A model generated the notes under the pieces. That model saw only the letters and a list, made by a program, of their open reading frames with translations. It did not search any database and was not told the DNA's origin. Below are positions 23,834-32,068 of a DNA stretch of 57,996 bases, one piece after another (positions within the stretch are counted from its first letter, which is position 1; each line of letters starts with the position of its first letter). Both the position numbers and the translations under genes were made by a program. The DNA lies in contig PFNV01000040.1 of assembly GCA_002792165.1 (NCBI GenBank), positions 1 to 57,996 on the forward strand, given 5' to 3'. The stretch comes from Candidatus Tagabacteria bacterium CG_4_10_14_0_2_um_filter_40_13 (lineage in GTDB: Bacteria; Patescibacteriota; Minisyncoccia; GCA-002779875).

Positions 23834-24745
23834 ATGAGCCATATTCCCGTTCTTTTAAATGAAGTTATAAAGTTTTTGGATCCGAAGCCGGGGAATATTA
23901 TTTTGGACGCTACGGTTGATGGGGGAGGGCACGCGATCGCAATAGCGAAAAAAATTCTGCCCGACGGAAAACTGATAGGCATTGAGCAAGATAACAATAT
24001 TCTTGAAAAGCTAAGTTCGAAAATAGAAAACCAGTACCCAGAATTAAAAAACAGCAATATTCTGATAAACGGAAATTTCAGAGATATAGATAAACTTTTG
24101 AAACCTTTAAATATCAATGCGTTAGATGGAGCCCTGTATGATCTTGGAATGAGCTCTTTGCAACTGGAAGAATCGAAGAGAGGATTTACTTTTCTAAAAG
24201 ATGAGCCGCTGCTCATGACCTATAAATTCCCGATTGAGCCCGGAGATCTTACTGCCAAAGAAATTATCAATACTTGGCCGGAAAAAGAAATTGCCGACAT
24301 CCTGTTTCATTATGGAGAAGAGAGATATTCCAGGCGTATTGCCAGAAATATCGTCAGAAGAAGAGAAAAGAAGCCGTTTCAAAGCACTTTCGAACTTGCG
24401 GCGTTGGTTAAGCAAAGCGTTCCATATCGTCCCTTTCACCGCATTCATCCGGCGACAAAAACTTTTCAGGCTTTACGCATAGCGGTTAACAATGAATTGG
24501 AAGCAATATCAGAAAGTTTTGAAAAGGCGTGGCAATTCCTGATTCCGGGTTCGCGTCTGGTTATTATTTCTTTCCATTCCCTGGAAGACCGCATTGCCAA
24601 AAATTTTTTGAAAAGCAAAAAACAAAAAGGGGAAGCGGACATTAAAACTCCTAAACCGATTACGGCGACTGAAGAAGAAATTTATTTAAACCCCCGTTCC
24701 CGCAGCGCCAAACTAAGGGCGGCAGTTAAGCTGAAAATAATATAA
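23834..24745 (+). CDS. rsmH: 16S rRNA (cytosine-1402-N4) methyltransferase
   Basis: 303 aa. SHIPVLLNEV start, SAM-binding DATVDGGGHA, YDLGMSSLQLEESKRGFTF and the C-terminal SFHSLEDRIAKNF all fit RsmH. It modifies C1402 in the decoding centre. In the usual position after mraZ, 6 nt downstream. Confidence 0.95.
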   Translation: MSHIPVLLNEVIKFLDPKPGNIILDATVDGGGHAIAIAKKILPDGKLIGIEQDNNILEKLSSKIENQYPELKNSNILINGNFRDIDKLLKPLNINALDGALYDLGMSSLQLEESKRGFTFLKDEPLLMTYKFPIEPGDLTAKEIINTWPEKEIADILFHYGEERYSRRIARNIVRRREKKPFQSTFELAALVKQSVPYRPFHRIHPATKTFQALRIAVNNELEAISESFEKAWQFLIPGSRLVIISFHSLEDRIAKNFLKSKKQKGEADIKTPKPITATEEEIYLNPRSRSAKLRAAVKLKII

Positions 24746-24749
24746 TACT

Positions 24750-25082
24750 ATGGTTAATTATATAAAAAGAGAAGCATGGGGAAGACATCGAATAGGCTTA
24801 TTCGGCTCACTTATTTGCGCCATCATATTTATCGGCGTATTTTACCTTTATTGCGTAAGCGCTATGGTTATGGAGACGGTAAACCGAAATCAAAACTTTC
24901 AAAATCTTCAAGTCATTAAAAGAGAATATCAAGCGCTTGAAAAAAACTATCTTGATATTCTTTCAATATTCAATTTAGAATATGCTTATTCTCTGGGATT
25001 TGTAAGCGGAAATTCGCTGAGTTACGTTTCAAAACAGACTCCAGTGGCTCAAAGCGGCGGCTATGATAAAGCGATTAGATGA
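24750..25082 (+). CDS. ftsL: FtsL-like division protein
   Basis: 110 aa: cytoplasmic basic tail, one membrane helix (about 18-40), then a coiled-coil-like extracytoplasmic segment (about 48-75). Sequence is not conserved, but topology and place between rsmH and ftsI are those of FtsL. It would join the FtsQLB complex. It overlaps ftsI by 20 nt. Confidence 0.7.
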   Translation: MVNYIKREAWGRHRIGLFGSLICAIIFIGVFYLYCVSAMVMETVNRNQNFQNLQVIKREYQALEKNYLDILSIFNLEYAYSLGFVSGNSLSYVSKQTPVAQSGGYDKAIR

Positions 25083-26763
25083 TTTTTCAGACCGGATTCG
25101 CATTATCGGCATCTTACTTTTTTTTATCGCCGGCGTTCTTATTTACCGCTTATTTGACCTGCAAATCGTAAATTCCGATTATTATCGCGAAAAAGCGGAA
25201 CGTCAATATACGGCTTCCCAAATTAAATCCCCAATTGCTAATCGGGGAATTATTTATTTTCGGGAAAAGGACGGCAAAATAGTTTCCGCCGCAGTGATAA
25301 AAGAGGGCTATAAGCTCGTTATTAATCCCGGCGTTCTAAAAAATAGCGAAGATATCTACGATAAAATATCGGCTATTATTCCCGTTGACCGAGATGATTT
25401 TTTGAAGCGGGCGAAAAAAGAGAACGATATTTATGAAGAAATAGCTCATTATTTGGATCCCGATAAAGCCAAGGCAATTAATAAACTTGCCATTGAAGGA
25501 GTTAATGTTGTTCCCGAGCAGTGGCGTTTTTATCCCGGCGGAAATTTAGCTTCTCATATTTTAGGCTTTGTCGGGTATCAAAATAATGATCGCGTCGGCC
25601 AATACGGCATAGAAAAATCCTATGAGGATTATTTAAGGGGAACAGGCGAACTTTCAACCGGAAATTCTTTTGCCGAATCATTTCTTGGCCTAAGCCGCGA
25701 ACTATTTTTGAATAACCTAGAAGATAAAAAAGAAGTGATTTTAACTATCGAGCCGAGCGTTCAGGGATATCTGGAAAAAGCGCTTGAAAAAGTTGTCATA
25801 CAATATTCTGCCGAGGGCGCCGGAGGAATAATTCTCGATCCCAAAACGGGAAAAATATTAGCGATGGCCGCAAAGCCGGATTTTGATCCTAATTTTTACA
25901 ACAAAATTGAAAAACCCGCCTTGTTTTTAAATCCTCTTGTTTCCAACAGATTCGAAATGGGTTCCGTCATGAAGCCCCTTACTATTTCCTCCGCGCTTGA
26001 TAATGGAAGCATTACCAGTCAATCAACATATTATGACAACGGTTATCTCGTGATAGATAATATGCGTATTGAAAATTATGAAGTCAAAGTACGAGGGAAG
26101 GTTGATATACAAACGGTTTTAGAGCAATCTTTAAACACGGGCGCGGTTTTTGCCATGCGGCAACTGGGAAAAGAAAACTTCCGCAATTATATGTCCGATT
26201 TTGGTTTAGGAGAAAAAACCAATATTGAGCTTCCTGACGAAATTAATGGAGATATAAAAAGCTTAAATAGTCCCCGCGAAATCGAATATGCCACGGCTTC
26301 TTACGGCCATGGTATAGCCGTAACCCCTCTTGGATTTGCCGCTGCTTTTTCCGCTCTTGCAAACGGCGGTTTTCTTGTGCAACCATATATAGTTGAAAAA
26401 GCTGAAAATAAGCCTATAATCAAGCGACAGGTAATTAAAAATGAAACAAGCGAAGAAATAACGAGAATGCTGGTAAAAGTCGTAGATAAAGCGCTTTTAG
26501 GAGGCACCGTGAAAATGGCGCATTACAGTATTGCCGCAAAAACTGGCACTGCCATGATGCCTTTCGAAAACCAGAAAGGTTATTCCGATGATTATTTGCA
26601 CACTTTTATCGGCTACGCTCCCGCTTTTGACGCCAAATTTTTGATATTTTTGTATCTCAAAAAGCCGCAAGGCGTGCAATATGCTTCTCATTCTTTGACG
26701 CCGCCTTTCATGGATATTACAAAATTTTTATTAAATTATTACACAATAGCGCCTGATCGCTGA
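25063..26763 (+). CDS. ftsI: Penicillin-binding protein 3-type division transpeptidase
   Basis: 566 aa: one membrane helix (about 14-30), pedestal domain, transpeptidase with SVMK (S301-K304), SLN and AAKTGTAM. All three active-site motifs are present. It builds septal peptidoglycan with the SEDS protein FtsW. Its place after ftsL and before murF supports the division role rather than elongation. Confidence 0.92.
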   Translation: MIKRLDDFSDRIRIIGILLFFIAGVLIYRLFDLQIVNSDYYREKAERQYTASQIKSPIANRGIIYFREKDGKIVSAAVIKEGYKLVINPGVLKNSEDIYDKISAIIPVDRDDFLKRAKKENDIYEEIAHYLDPDKAKAINKLAIEGVNVVPEQWRFYPGGNLASHILGFVGYQNNDRVGQYGIEKSYEDYLRGTGELSTGNSFAESFLGLSRELFLNNLEDKKEVILTIEPSVQGYLEKALEKVVIQYSAEGAGGIILDPKTGKILAMAAKPDFDPNFYNKIEKPALFLNPLVSNRFEMGSVMKPLTISSALDNGSITSQSTYYDNGYLVIDNMRIENYEVKVRGKVDIQTVLEQSLNTGAVFAMRQLGKENFRNYMSDFGLGEKTNIELPDEINGDIKSLNSPREIEYATASYGHGIAVTPLGFAAAFSALANGGFLVQPYIVEKAENKPIIKRQVIKNETSEEITRMLVKVVDKALLGGTVKMAHYSIAAKTGTAMMPFENQKGYSDDYLHTFIGYAPAFDAKFLIFLYLKKPQGVQYASHSLTPPFMDITKFLLNYYTIAPDR

Positions 26764-26764
26764 T

Positions 26765-28075
26765 ATGATTAAAAAAATCCTCAAAAATTTAATAGCTGTT
26801 ATCATTACCCTTGAAGCAAAACTGATACTGAAAAGATACAAGCCGAAAATCGTCGCTGTTACCGGTAGCGTCGGGAAAACTTCCGCTAAAGACGCGATTG
26901 CGACGGTTTTGGGCCAAAAATTTTTTGCGCGAAAAAGTACCAAAAGTTATAACAGCGAACTTGGCGTGCCTCTTGTTGTTTTGGGAGTTGAAACCGGCTG
27001 GTTGAATCCTTTTATTTGGTTCGGTAATATTTTAAAAGGCGTTAAGCTTTTGGCGACACCGAAAAAAATGCAATATCCAAACTGGCTTATTTTGGAAATG
27101 GGAGTTGAGAGACCAAAAAATATGCAAAGATTTGCAGCTTGGATAAATCCCGACATTGCTGTTTTCACCGCTTTTGCGGAAATTCCGCCCCATGTCGAAT
27201 TTTTTGCCGGCCCTGAATCGTTGGTTCAGGAAAAAATGAAATTGATTCAAGGATTCGACCAAAAACATTTCGTTATTTTAAACGGCGATGATAAAACTCT
27301 TTGCGAGGCAAAATCTAAAATTCAGGCAAAAATAATTTCTTTCGGTTTCAATGAAGAAAATGATTTACGGGCATCAAATTATCACATTACTTTTCGCAAA
27401 GAAGGAGAGAAAGAGATTCCGGAAGGTATAACATTCAAAGTGGATTATAAGGGAAGCAGCGTGCCTGTCAGAATTTTCGGCGCTTTCGGCAAACACCTCG
27501 CTTATTCCGCTTTGGCCGCTTTAGGGGTTGGCTTGAGCCAGGATTTCAACCTTATCGATATCAGCGAGTCTTTATCTCAATATAAGGCGCCTCCAGGACG
27601 CCTTAGATTGATAGAGGGTATTAAAAATACGTATATCCTTGATGATACGTATAACGCTTCTCCTAAGGCCGTTCACGCCGCCTTAGATACCCTGGAGGAA
27701 TTACCGGCAACCGGCAGGAAAATCGCGGTTTTAGGCGATATGCTGGAATTAGGCAAATATACGGTTGAAGCGCATAAGGCGATTGCCGACAGAGTGATAA
27801 AGGTTGCGAATATTATTTTTGCGGTCGGACTTCGCGCGAAATTCATCGGCGAAGAGGCTAAATCGCAGGGTTTTAGCTCCGATAATATTTTTGAATTTTC
27901 GACTTCTCAAGAAGCCGGCAGAGTACTGCAGGAAATAATGAAAGAAGGAGATTTAATTCTTATTAAAGGCTCGCAGGGGATGCGGATGGAAAAAATCACA
28001 GAAGAGACAATGGCTCATCCGGAAGATAAAGAAAAATTGCTTGTCCGCCAGGAAAAAGAGTGGGGGAAGAAGTAA
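26765..28075 (+). CDS. murF: UDP-N-acetylmuramoyl-tripeptide--D-alanyl-D-alanine ligase
   Basis: 436 aa. ATP-binding TGSVGKTSAKDAIATVL, the Mur ligase ATP-site motif LEMGVERP, and DDTYNASPKAVHAAL of the C-terminal domain. Family marks favour MurF over MurE (no meso-DAP DNPR motif). It adds D-Ala-D-Ala in the cytosol. The N-terminal substrate domain is short (about 30 residues before the P-loop), so this is a compact form. Palindrome R3 copy 2 begins 3 nt behind the stop. Confidence 0.85.
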   Translation: MIKKILKNLIAVIITLEAKLILKRYKPKIVAVTGSVGKTSAKDAIATVLGQKFFARKSTKSYNSELGVPLVVLGVETGWLNPFIWFGNILKGVKLLATPKKMQYPNWLILEMGVERPKNMQRFAAWINPDIAVFTAFAEIPPHVEFFAGPESLVQEKMKLIQGFDQKHFVILNGDDKTLCEAKSKIQAKIISFGFNEENDLRASNYHITFRKEGEKEIPEGITFKVDYKGSSVPVRIFGAFGKHLAYSALAALGVGLSQDFNLIDISESLSQYKAPPGRLRLIEGIKNTYILDDTYNASPKAVHAALDTLEELPATGRKIAVLGDMLELGKYTVEAHKAIADRVIKVANIIFAVGLRAKFIGEEAKSQGFSSDNIFEFSTSQEAGRVLQEIMKEGDLILIKGSQGMRMEKITEETMAHPEDKEKLLVRQEKEWGKK

Positions 28076-28078
28076 GAA

Positions 28079-28116
28079 TTTGTGTAAAATTCCGCATATG
28101 CGCGATTTTACACAAA
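28079..28116 (+). repeat. Palindromic repeat R3, copy 2
   Basis: Perfect 12-bp arms TTTGTGTAAAAT and ATTTTACACAAA around a core with CGCATATGCG. It lies between murF and tRNA-Glu, and matches copy 1 at 8773-8810 at 32 of 38 positions. Confidence 0.85.
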
Positions 28117-28124
28117 CCGCATAT

Positions 28125-28197
28125 GGCGCTTTCGTCTAGTGGCCAAGGACACAGCGTTCTCAACGCTGGAACACGGGTTCGATTCCCGTAAGCGCTA
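28125..28197 (+). tRNA. tRNA-Glu (anticodon CTC)
   Basis: 73 nt. The acceptor stem GGCGCTT pairs with AAGCGCT (first pair G-U); the anticodon stem CAGCG/CGCTG holds loop TTCTCAA, giving CTC; the T-arm contains GGGTTCGATTCCC. CCA is not encoded. It reads GAG codons. Confidence 0.93.
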
Positions 28198-28275
28198 TAA
28201 TTTAAACTAAATACTGTCCAAAAACCCGGAAATTATTAAGAGTTTGAATCAAGTTATAATTTTAATTTATATATC

Positions 28276-29250
28276 ATGATCTGGTTTTATATTTTTATTT
28301 TTGTATTATCCTGTTTTCTTCTGGCGATATCCGGCAAATGGATGGTTTCCGCGCTTGCAAGAATAGCCAGATATCTTGGCTGGCGGGAATTTACGGTGGC
28401 TTTTATTTTTATTGCTTTCGGGACTTCAATCCCTAATCTTTTTGTAGGCATTTCCTCGGCTTTTCATAAAATTCCCCAACTCTCCCTCGGTGACGTCCTT
28501 GGCGGGAATGTGGTTGATTTGACTTTGGCTTTGGCGCTCGTGGTTTTTATCGCCAGAGGCATTAGAGTTGAAAGCAAAACAGTTCAATCATCCTCTCTTT
28601 TTACCATTGGCGTCGCGCTTTTGCCTTTAGTTTTGATTTTAGACGGCAATCTTTCAAGAACTGACGGCTTAATTTTGCTGGCGGCCTTTTTTCTTTATAT
28701 TCGGTGGCTTTTTGCCAAGAGGGAAAGATTTGTCAAAATTTACGACAGCGCGACCGAACAAGAACCGACCCCTTTTCAGGCGGCAAAAAATTTAAAATCA
28801 ATTTTGAAAAATATCGGAAAATTAACGGCTGGTTTGCTTTTGCTTCTTCTAAGTTCCGAAATAATTGTCAGATTAGCCGTCATTTTTTCCCAGAAACTTG
28901 ACGTTTCCCCCTTTTTCATAGGGCTTTTAATTATTGGCTTGGGAAATTGTCTTCCGGAAATACAATTTTCCATTGCTGCGATAAGGGCTGGCCAAGCCTG
29001 GATGGCTTTGGGCAATTTGATGGGTTCGGTGATTATTATTTCCACTTTGGTTTTGGGCACTGTCGCGTTGATTGCTCCGATTCAAATCGTTGATTTTTCG
29101 CCTTTTGCCGTGGCGCGGTTTTTCCTTCTGCTTATATCTCTATTTTTCCTTATTTTTATCCGCACCGACAGAAAGATTACCAAAAAAGAAGGGATTTTCC
29201 TATTTTTGCTATACATCGCTTTTGTGATAGTGGAAATTTTATTAAAATAA
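28276..29250 (+). CDS. Calcium/sodium antiporter (CaCA family)
   Basis: 324 aa, about 10 membrane helices in two inverted halves. The alpha-1 repeat FIAFGTSIPNLFVGISSAFH and the alpha-2 repeat IIGLGNCLPEIQFSIAAIRAG carry the ion-binding acidic or polar residues of cation/Ca2+ exchangers. GDVLGGNVVDLTLA follows alpha-1. The first alpha repeat has N in place of the usual E (SIPN against SLPE), so coupling may differ. A perfect TATAAT at 28255-28260 puts the start about 9 nt before ATG. Confidence 0.85.
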   Translation: MIWFYIFIFVLSCFLLAISGKWMVSALARIARYLGWREFTVAFIFIAFGTSIPNLFVGISSAFHKIPQLSLGDVLGGNVVDLTLALALVVFIARGIRVESKTVQSSSLFTIGVALLPLVLILDGNLSRTDGLILLAAFFLYIRWLFAKRERFVKIYDSATEQEPTPFQAAKNLKSILKNIGKLTAGLLLLLLSSEIIVRLAVIFSQKLDVSPFFIGLLIIGLGNCLPEIQFSIAAIRAGQAWMALGNLMGSVIIISTLVLGTVALIAPIQIVDFSPFAVARFFLLLISLFFLIFIRTDRKITKKEGIFLFLLYIAFVIVEILLK

Positions 29251-29267
29251 GGCATAATTAATAAATC

Positions 29268-30317
29268 ATGTCGCAATTAATTTATATAATTTTGGCAATT
29301 TTGGGAGGAATGGTTGTCGGACTGCTCCCATTTTTCTTTATCCGTTTTCTGGGGCAGAGGAAAAAAGGCGAGGGAGAAGATAAGGCAATGCTGATGCTTC
29401 AGGAACAACTTAAGGAAATTCGCGGAACGCTTGATATGAAACTGGGAGAATCAAATCGGGCTATGCAGGAACAATCCGGGCATACGACAAGGCTTATAAA
29501 AGAAATTACGCAGGAATTGGTAAAAGTGGGGGAGGGGCAAAAACAAGTTGTGGGTTTCGCTGACCAGCTTCAAGGCCTCCAGGATATTTTAAAAAATCCC
29601 AAACAGCGCGGAGTGCTCGGAGAATATTATCTTGAAAGCGTTTTGAAAAACGTTTTGCCTCCGAAGAGTTATCAAATGCAGTATAAATTCAAAGACGGAG
29701 AAATTGTCGATGCGGTTGTTTTTGTTAAAGATAAAATCATTCCGATTGATTCAAAATTTTCCTTGGAAAATTACAACAGGATTTTGGGAGAACGCGATCC
29801 TTTGGAAAAAGAAAAATTGGAAAAAGCTTTTAAAGCGGACCTCAAAAATCGCATAGACGAAACTTCAAAATACATAAGGCCGTCGGAAGATACTATGGAT
29901 TTCGCTTTTATGTTTATTCCCGCGGAAGCGATTTATTACGATTTGCTCGTGAATCAGGTCGGCGCGATTAAAACCAATACGAAAGACATGATCGAATATG
30001 CTTTTAAAGAAAGGCGCGTCATTATTGTTTCGCCGACATCATTTTTAGCCTATTTGCAGACCGTTTTGCAGGGTTTGCGCGCTTTGCAAATTGAAGAATC
30101 TGCAAAAAAAATCCGCAAAAAGGTGGAGGATTTGGGAAAACATTTAATGTCGTACGAGCAATTTCTTAAAAAACTCGGGAATAATTTGGGCACCGTGGTT
30201 AATTCATACAACAGCTCGTATAAAGAATTTCAGAAAATAGACAAAGATGTTTTGCGAATCACGGGCGAGGGGATTGATTCAGAACCATTAGCTATTGACA
30301 AACCAGAAGAAATATGA
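29268..30317 (+). CDS. rmuC: DNA recombination protein RmuC
   Basis: 349 aa. N-terminal membrane helix (about 3-25), a helical linker, then the RmuC domain: GVLGEYYLESVLKN, DAVVFVKDKIIPIDSKFSLENY and FIPAEAIYYDLL, with the conserved IDSKF of the PD-(D/E)XK-like fold. RmuC limits inversions and other rearrangements. 17 nt after the antiporter. Confidence 0.9.
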   Translation: MSQLIYIILAILGGMVVGLLPFFFIRFLGQRKKGEGEDKAMLMLQEQLKEIRGTLDMKLGESNRAMQEQSGHTTRLIKEITQELVKVGEGQKQVVGFADQLQGLQDILKNPKQRGVLGEYYLESVLKNVLPPKSYQMQYKFKDGEIVDAVVFVKDKIIPIDSKFSLENYNRILGERDPLEKEKLEKAFKADLKNRIDETSKYIRPSEDTMDFAFMFIPAEAIYYDLLVNQVGAIKTNTKDMIEYAFKERRVIIVSPTSFLAYLQTVLQGLRALQIEESAKKIRKKVEDLGKHLMSYEQFLKKLGNNLGTVVNSYNSSYKEFQKIDKDVLRITGEGIDSEPLAIDKPEEI

Positions 30318-30364
30318 TAACATCTTTTCAGATTTGAAAAATAAAAAGAAAGGAGGATTTTCAG

Positions 30365-31126
30365 ATGGTAAACAGATTGACAGAGTTTTTACTCCCGAGT
30401 ATTATAAAATATATGGTGCACAAAAAAGAAAAATTAACAGCAAAAGAAAAAAAAGCTCAGAATACCTTTTTGGCAAGCCTGAAAGTCGCAAAACGCAAAA
30501 CAAAAAATCCGGTTGTCGTAGCAATGATTGGGCTTGTTGGCTCCGGAAAAAGTTCAGTTGCCAGAAAGCTGGCGGGTTTAATAGGAGCGAATATCATTGA
30601 AGGTGATGAAATTCGCGTTTTACTCCGCAAAGAAGGGGAGAAATACGAAGGAACGCGTAAAATCGCCGAAAATGCCGCTCTGGAGATTATTAAAAAAGGC
30701 GGAAATGTAGTGATGGATTCCGACCATATTGACGCGAAAAAGCGCGCAAGTTTGCGCGCGAAAGCAAAAAGCGCGGGAATAAAAGGAATAAAACTTGTTT
30801 TTATCTGCACATATTCCGAAGATGGCGGCCAACCAGGAATACCGGGTTTTACTCTTGACACAATGATCGGCAGGAATATGACTGGAGCGTATGATGAGTT
30901 TTTCGGTGAAGCAAAAACGTCGTGGCAAGGGAACAAACAGGAAAAAGCCGCGGTTGTTAAATTACGCGAGATGATACGCCGATTACCGCATCATTATCGC
31001 TGGGAAAATAAAAATGGAGGTAGATGGATAATCAAAAATCCTCCGTGCGCTGTTTTTGCTGATATTAATACGGCAGATCCAGATTGGAAATTGGAAGTCC
31101 GGAAAATAGCCCAAAAACTTTTCTGA
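30365..31126 (+). CDS. P-loop kinase-like protein (zeta-toxin/AAA_33-like)
   Basis: 253 aa. Walker A GLVGSGKSS near residue 60; then IEGDEIRVLLRKEGE and GGNVVMDSDHIDAKKRASL, an arrangement like small-molecule kinases and zeta-type P-loop proteins, with HIDAKKR as possible lid. The C-terminal third (GRWIIKNPPCAVFADINTAD) is not recognised. No antitoxin is seen next to it. It has a strong Shine-Dalgarno (AAAGGAGG, 8 nt before ATG) and its own terminator, so it is expressed apart from rmuC. Substrate unknown. Confidence 0.65.
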   Translation: MVNRLTEFLLPSIIKYMVHKKEKLTAKEKKAQNTFLASLKVAKRKTKNPVVVAMIGLVGSGKSSVARKLAGLIGANIIEGDEIRVLLRKEGEKYEGTRKIAENAALEIIKKGGNVVMDSDHIDAKKRASLRAKAKSAGIKGIKLVFICTYSEDGGQPGIPGFTLDTMIGRNMTGAYDEFFGEAKTSWQGNKQEKAAVVKLREMIRRLPHHYRWENKNGGRWIIKNPPCAVFADINTADPDWKLEVRKIAQKLF

Positions 31127-31132
31127 AAAATT

Positions 31133-31169
31133 AAGGCGACCATAAGTTTTATCAAGGTCGCCTTTTTTA
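31133..31169 (+). terminator. Terminator of the P-loop kinase gene
   Basis: AAGGCGACC and GGTCGCCTT form a 9-bp stem followed by TTTTTATTTT. Confidence 0.85.
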
Positions 31170-31255
31170 TTTTAAATTAGATTTCCGGAATTAAAATTCC
31201 CGAAGTCAAATCAGAATTAAATCTCAGAGAGGAATTTAACAAAAGTTCAATTTTT

Positions 31256-31285
31256 AGCATTTGTTTACGATCGTTGACATTTGCT
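31256..31285 (+). repeat. Palindromic repeat R2, upstream copy
   Basis: AGCATTTGT, TT, ACGATCGT, TG, ACATTTGCT: 9-bp arms with two mismatches and a perfect 8-bp core. It overlaps the -35 position (TTGCTA 31281-31286) of a TTGCTA-17-TATAGT promoter for the Cas2/PaaX-like gene. TTGACA at 31274-31279 lies inside it as well. Confidence 0.85.
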
Positions 31286-31309
31286 AAATTTGCCTTTTTG
31301 GACTATAGT
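31281..31309 (+). promoter_or_regulatory. Promoter of Cas2/PaaX-like gene 2
   Basis: TTGCTA (31281-31286), 17 bp, TATAGT (31304-31309). Predicted start near 31316, leader about 46 nt. The -35 is the edge of palindrome R2. Confidence 0.45.
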
Positions 31310-31312
31310 CGG

Positions 31313-31332
31313 ACTTACAGACACTTACAGAC
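31313..31332 (+). repeat. Tandem decamer pair upstream of Cas2/PaaX-like gene 2
   Basis: ACTTACAGAC occurs twice in direct succession, right at the predicted transcription start. Decamer spacing puts both copies on one helix face. Confidence 0.6.
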
Positions 31333-31361
31333 TACGAATTATAAATAATAAGTTAAACTAT

Positions 31362-31919
31362 ATGCCGAGAAGAGGCCCCGGAGTTATACAAAGAAAAATA
31401 TGCTTACTTTTATTGGGCGGTTTAGCTTTAAGTCTTTCTAGTTCTCCCCGCGCGTATTTTCAGATTTTGAAAGGCATATCTAAGGAGTGGCAGGAAATTG
31501 ACAAGCAATCCTTAAGACGCGCCATCAAAAGTTTATACGAATCAAAATTGATTACCGAAAGACAAAATAAAGACGGTTCCATCACTATCGTTCTTTCTGA
31601 AAATGGTAAGAAGAAAGCCTTAACCTATCAACTGGATGAGATGGAAATTAAAAAACCGATAAAATGGGACAAAAAGTGGCGAATTGCGCTTTTTGATATT
31701 CCTGAATATAGAAGAAAAGTTAGAGATGCCCTGCGTAATCATCTTAAACAGTTAGGATTTTATGAATTTCAAAAAAGCGTTTTTGTTCATCCGTATGACT
31801 GCGAAGATGAGATAAATTATCTCATAGAATTTTATGATATCAGAAAATTTGTCAGATTCATTGTGGCCGATTCGCTTGATAATGAATTACATTTGAAGCA
31901 GTATTTCAATTTGGTTTAG
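31362..31919 (+). CDS. TM-wHTH-Cas2/PaaX-like protein, paralogue 2
   Basis: 185 aa. Hydrophobic helix (about 12-28), winged-helix part (about 45-88; LRRAIKSLYESKLITER then DGSITIVLSENGKK), and Cas2/PaaX-middle domain (101-175: KWDKKWRIALFDIPE, LRNHLKQLGFYEFQKSVFVHPYDC). It shares the KWD-x-KWR, FDIPE, LK-x-LGFY and QKS marks with the protein at 7577. ATG 31362 was chosen; a TTG at 31281 lies inside the palindrome and would prefix unrelated residues. Flanked on both sides by R2 palindromes. Probable DNA-binding regulator of its own repeats; nuclease activity cannot be excluded. Confidence 0.65.
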   Translation: MPRRGPGVIQRKICLLLLGGLALSLSSSPRAYFQILKGISKEWQEIDKQSLRRAIKSLYESKLITERQNKDGSITIVLSENGKKKALTYQLDEMEIKKPIKWDKKWRIALFDIPEYRRKVRDALRNHLKQLGFYEFQKSVFVHPYDCEDEINYLIEFYDIRKFVRFIVADSLDNELHLKQYFNLV

Positions 31920-31957
31920 ATTAATCCAATTGACTGGAAGTTGAGATAGGAAGATAT

Positions 31958-31987
31958 AGCAAATGTAAACGATCGTATACATTTGCT
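31958..31987 (+). repeat. Palindromic repeat R2, downstream copy
   Basis: AGCAAATGT, AA, ACGATCGT, AT, ACATTTGCT: perfect 9-bp arms, perfect 8-bp core and one mismatch in the spacers, so 30 bp of near-perfect dyad. It lies 38 bp behind the gene's stop and well upstream of the rplU promoter. Confidence 0.88.
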
Positions 31988-31997
31988 TTAACTCTAA

Positions 31998-32017
31998 ATC
32001 CTTGTGAATCCTTGTGA
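31998..32017 (+). repeat. Tandem decamer pair downstream of the R2 unit
   Basis: ATCCTTGTGA occurs twice in direct succession, 10 bp outside the downstream palindrome. It differs in sequence from the upstream pair (31313-31332) but has the same unit length and copy number. Confidence 0.6.
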
Positions 32018-32032
32018 AGTTTTTTACCCTTC

Positions 32033-32060
32033 TTGCATTTATTTTGAGTTTGTATAAAAT
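32033..32060 (+). promoter_or_regulatory. rplU promoter
   Basis: TTGCAT (32033-32038), 16 bp, TAAAAT (32055-32060) within TATAAAAT. Predicted start about 32067, 2 nt before ATG 32069. Confidence 0.5.
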
Positions 32061-32068
32061 AGGTAGAT

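Noticed and set aside
30365..31126. Toxin of a toxin-antitoxin pair
   Set aside because: No small antitoxin gene upstream; the fold is also that of ordinary small-molecule kinases.
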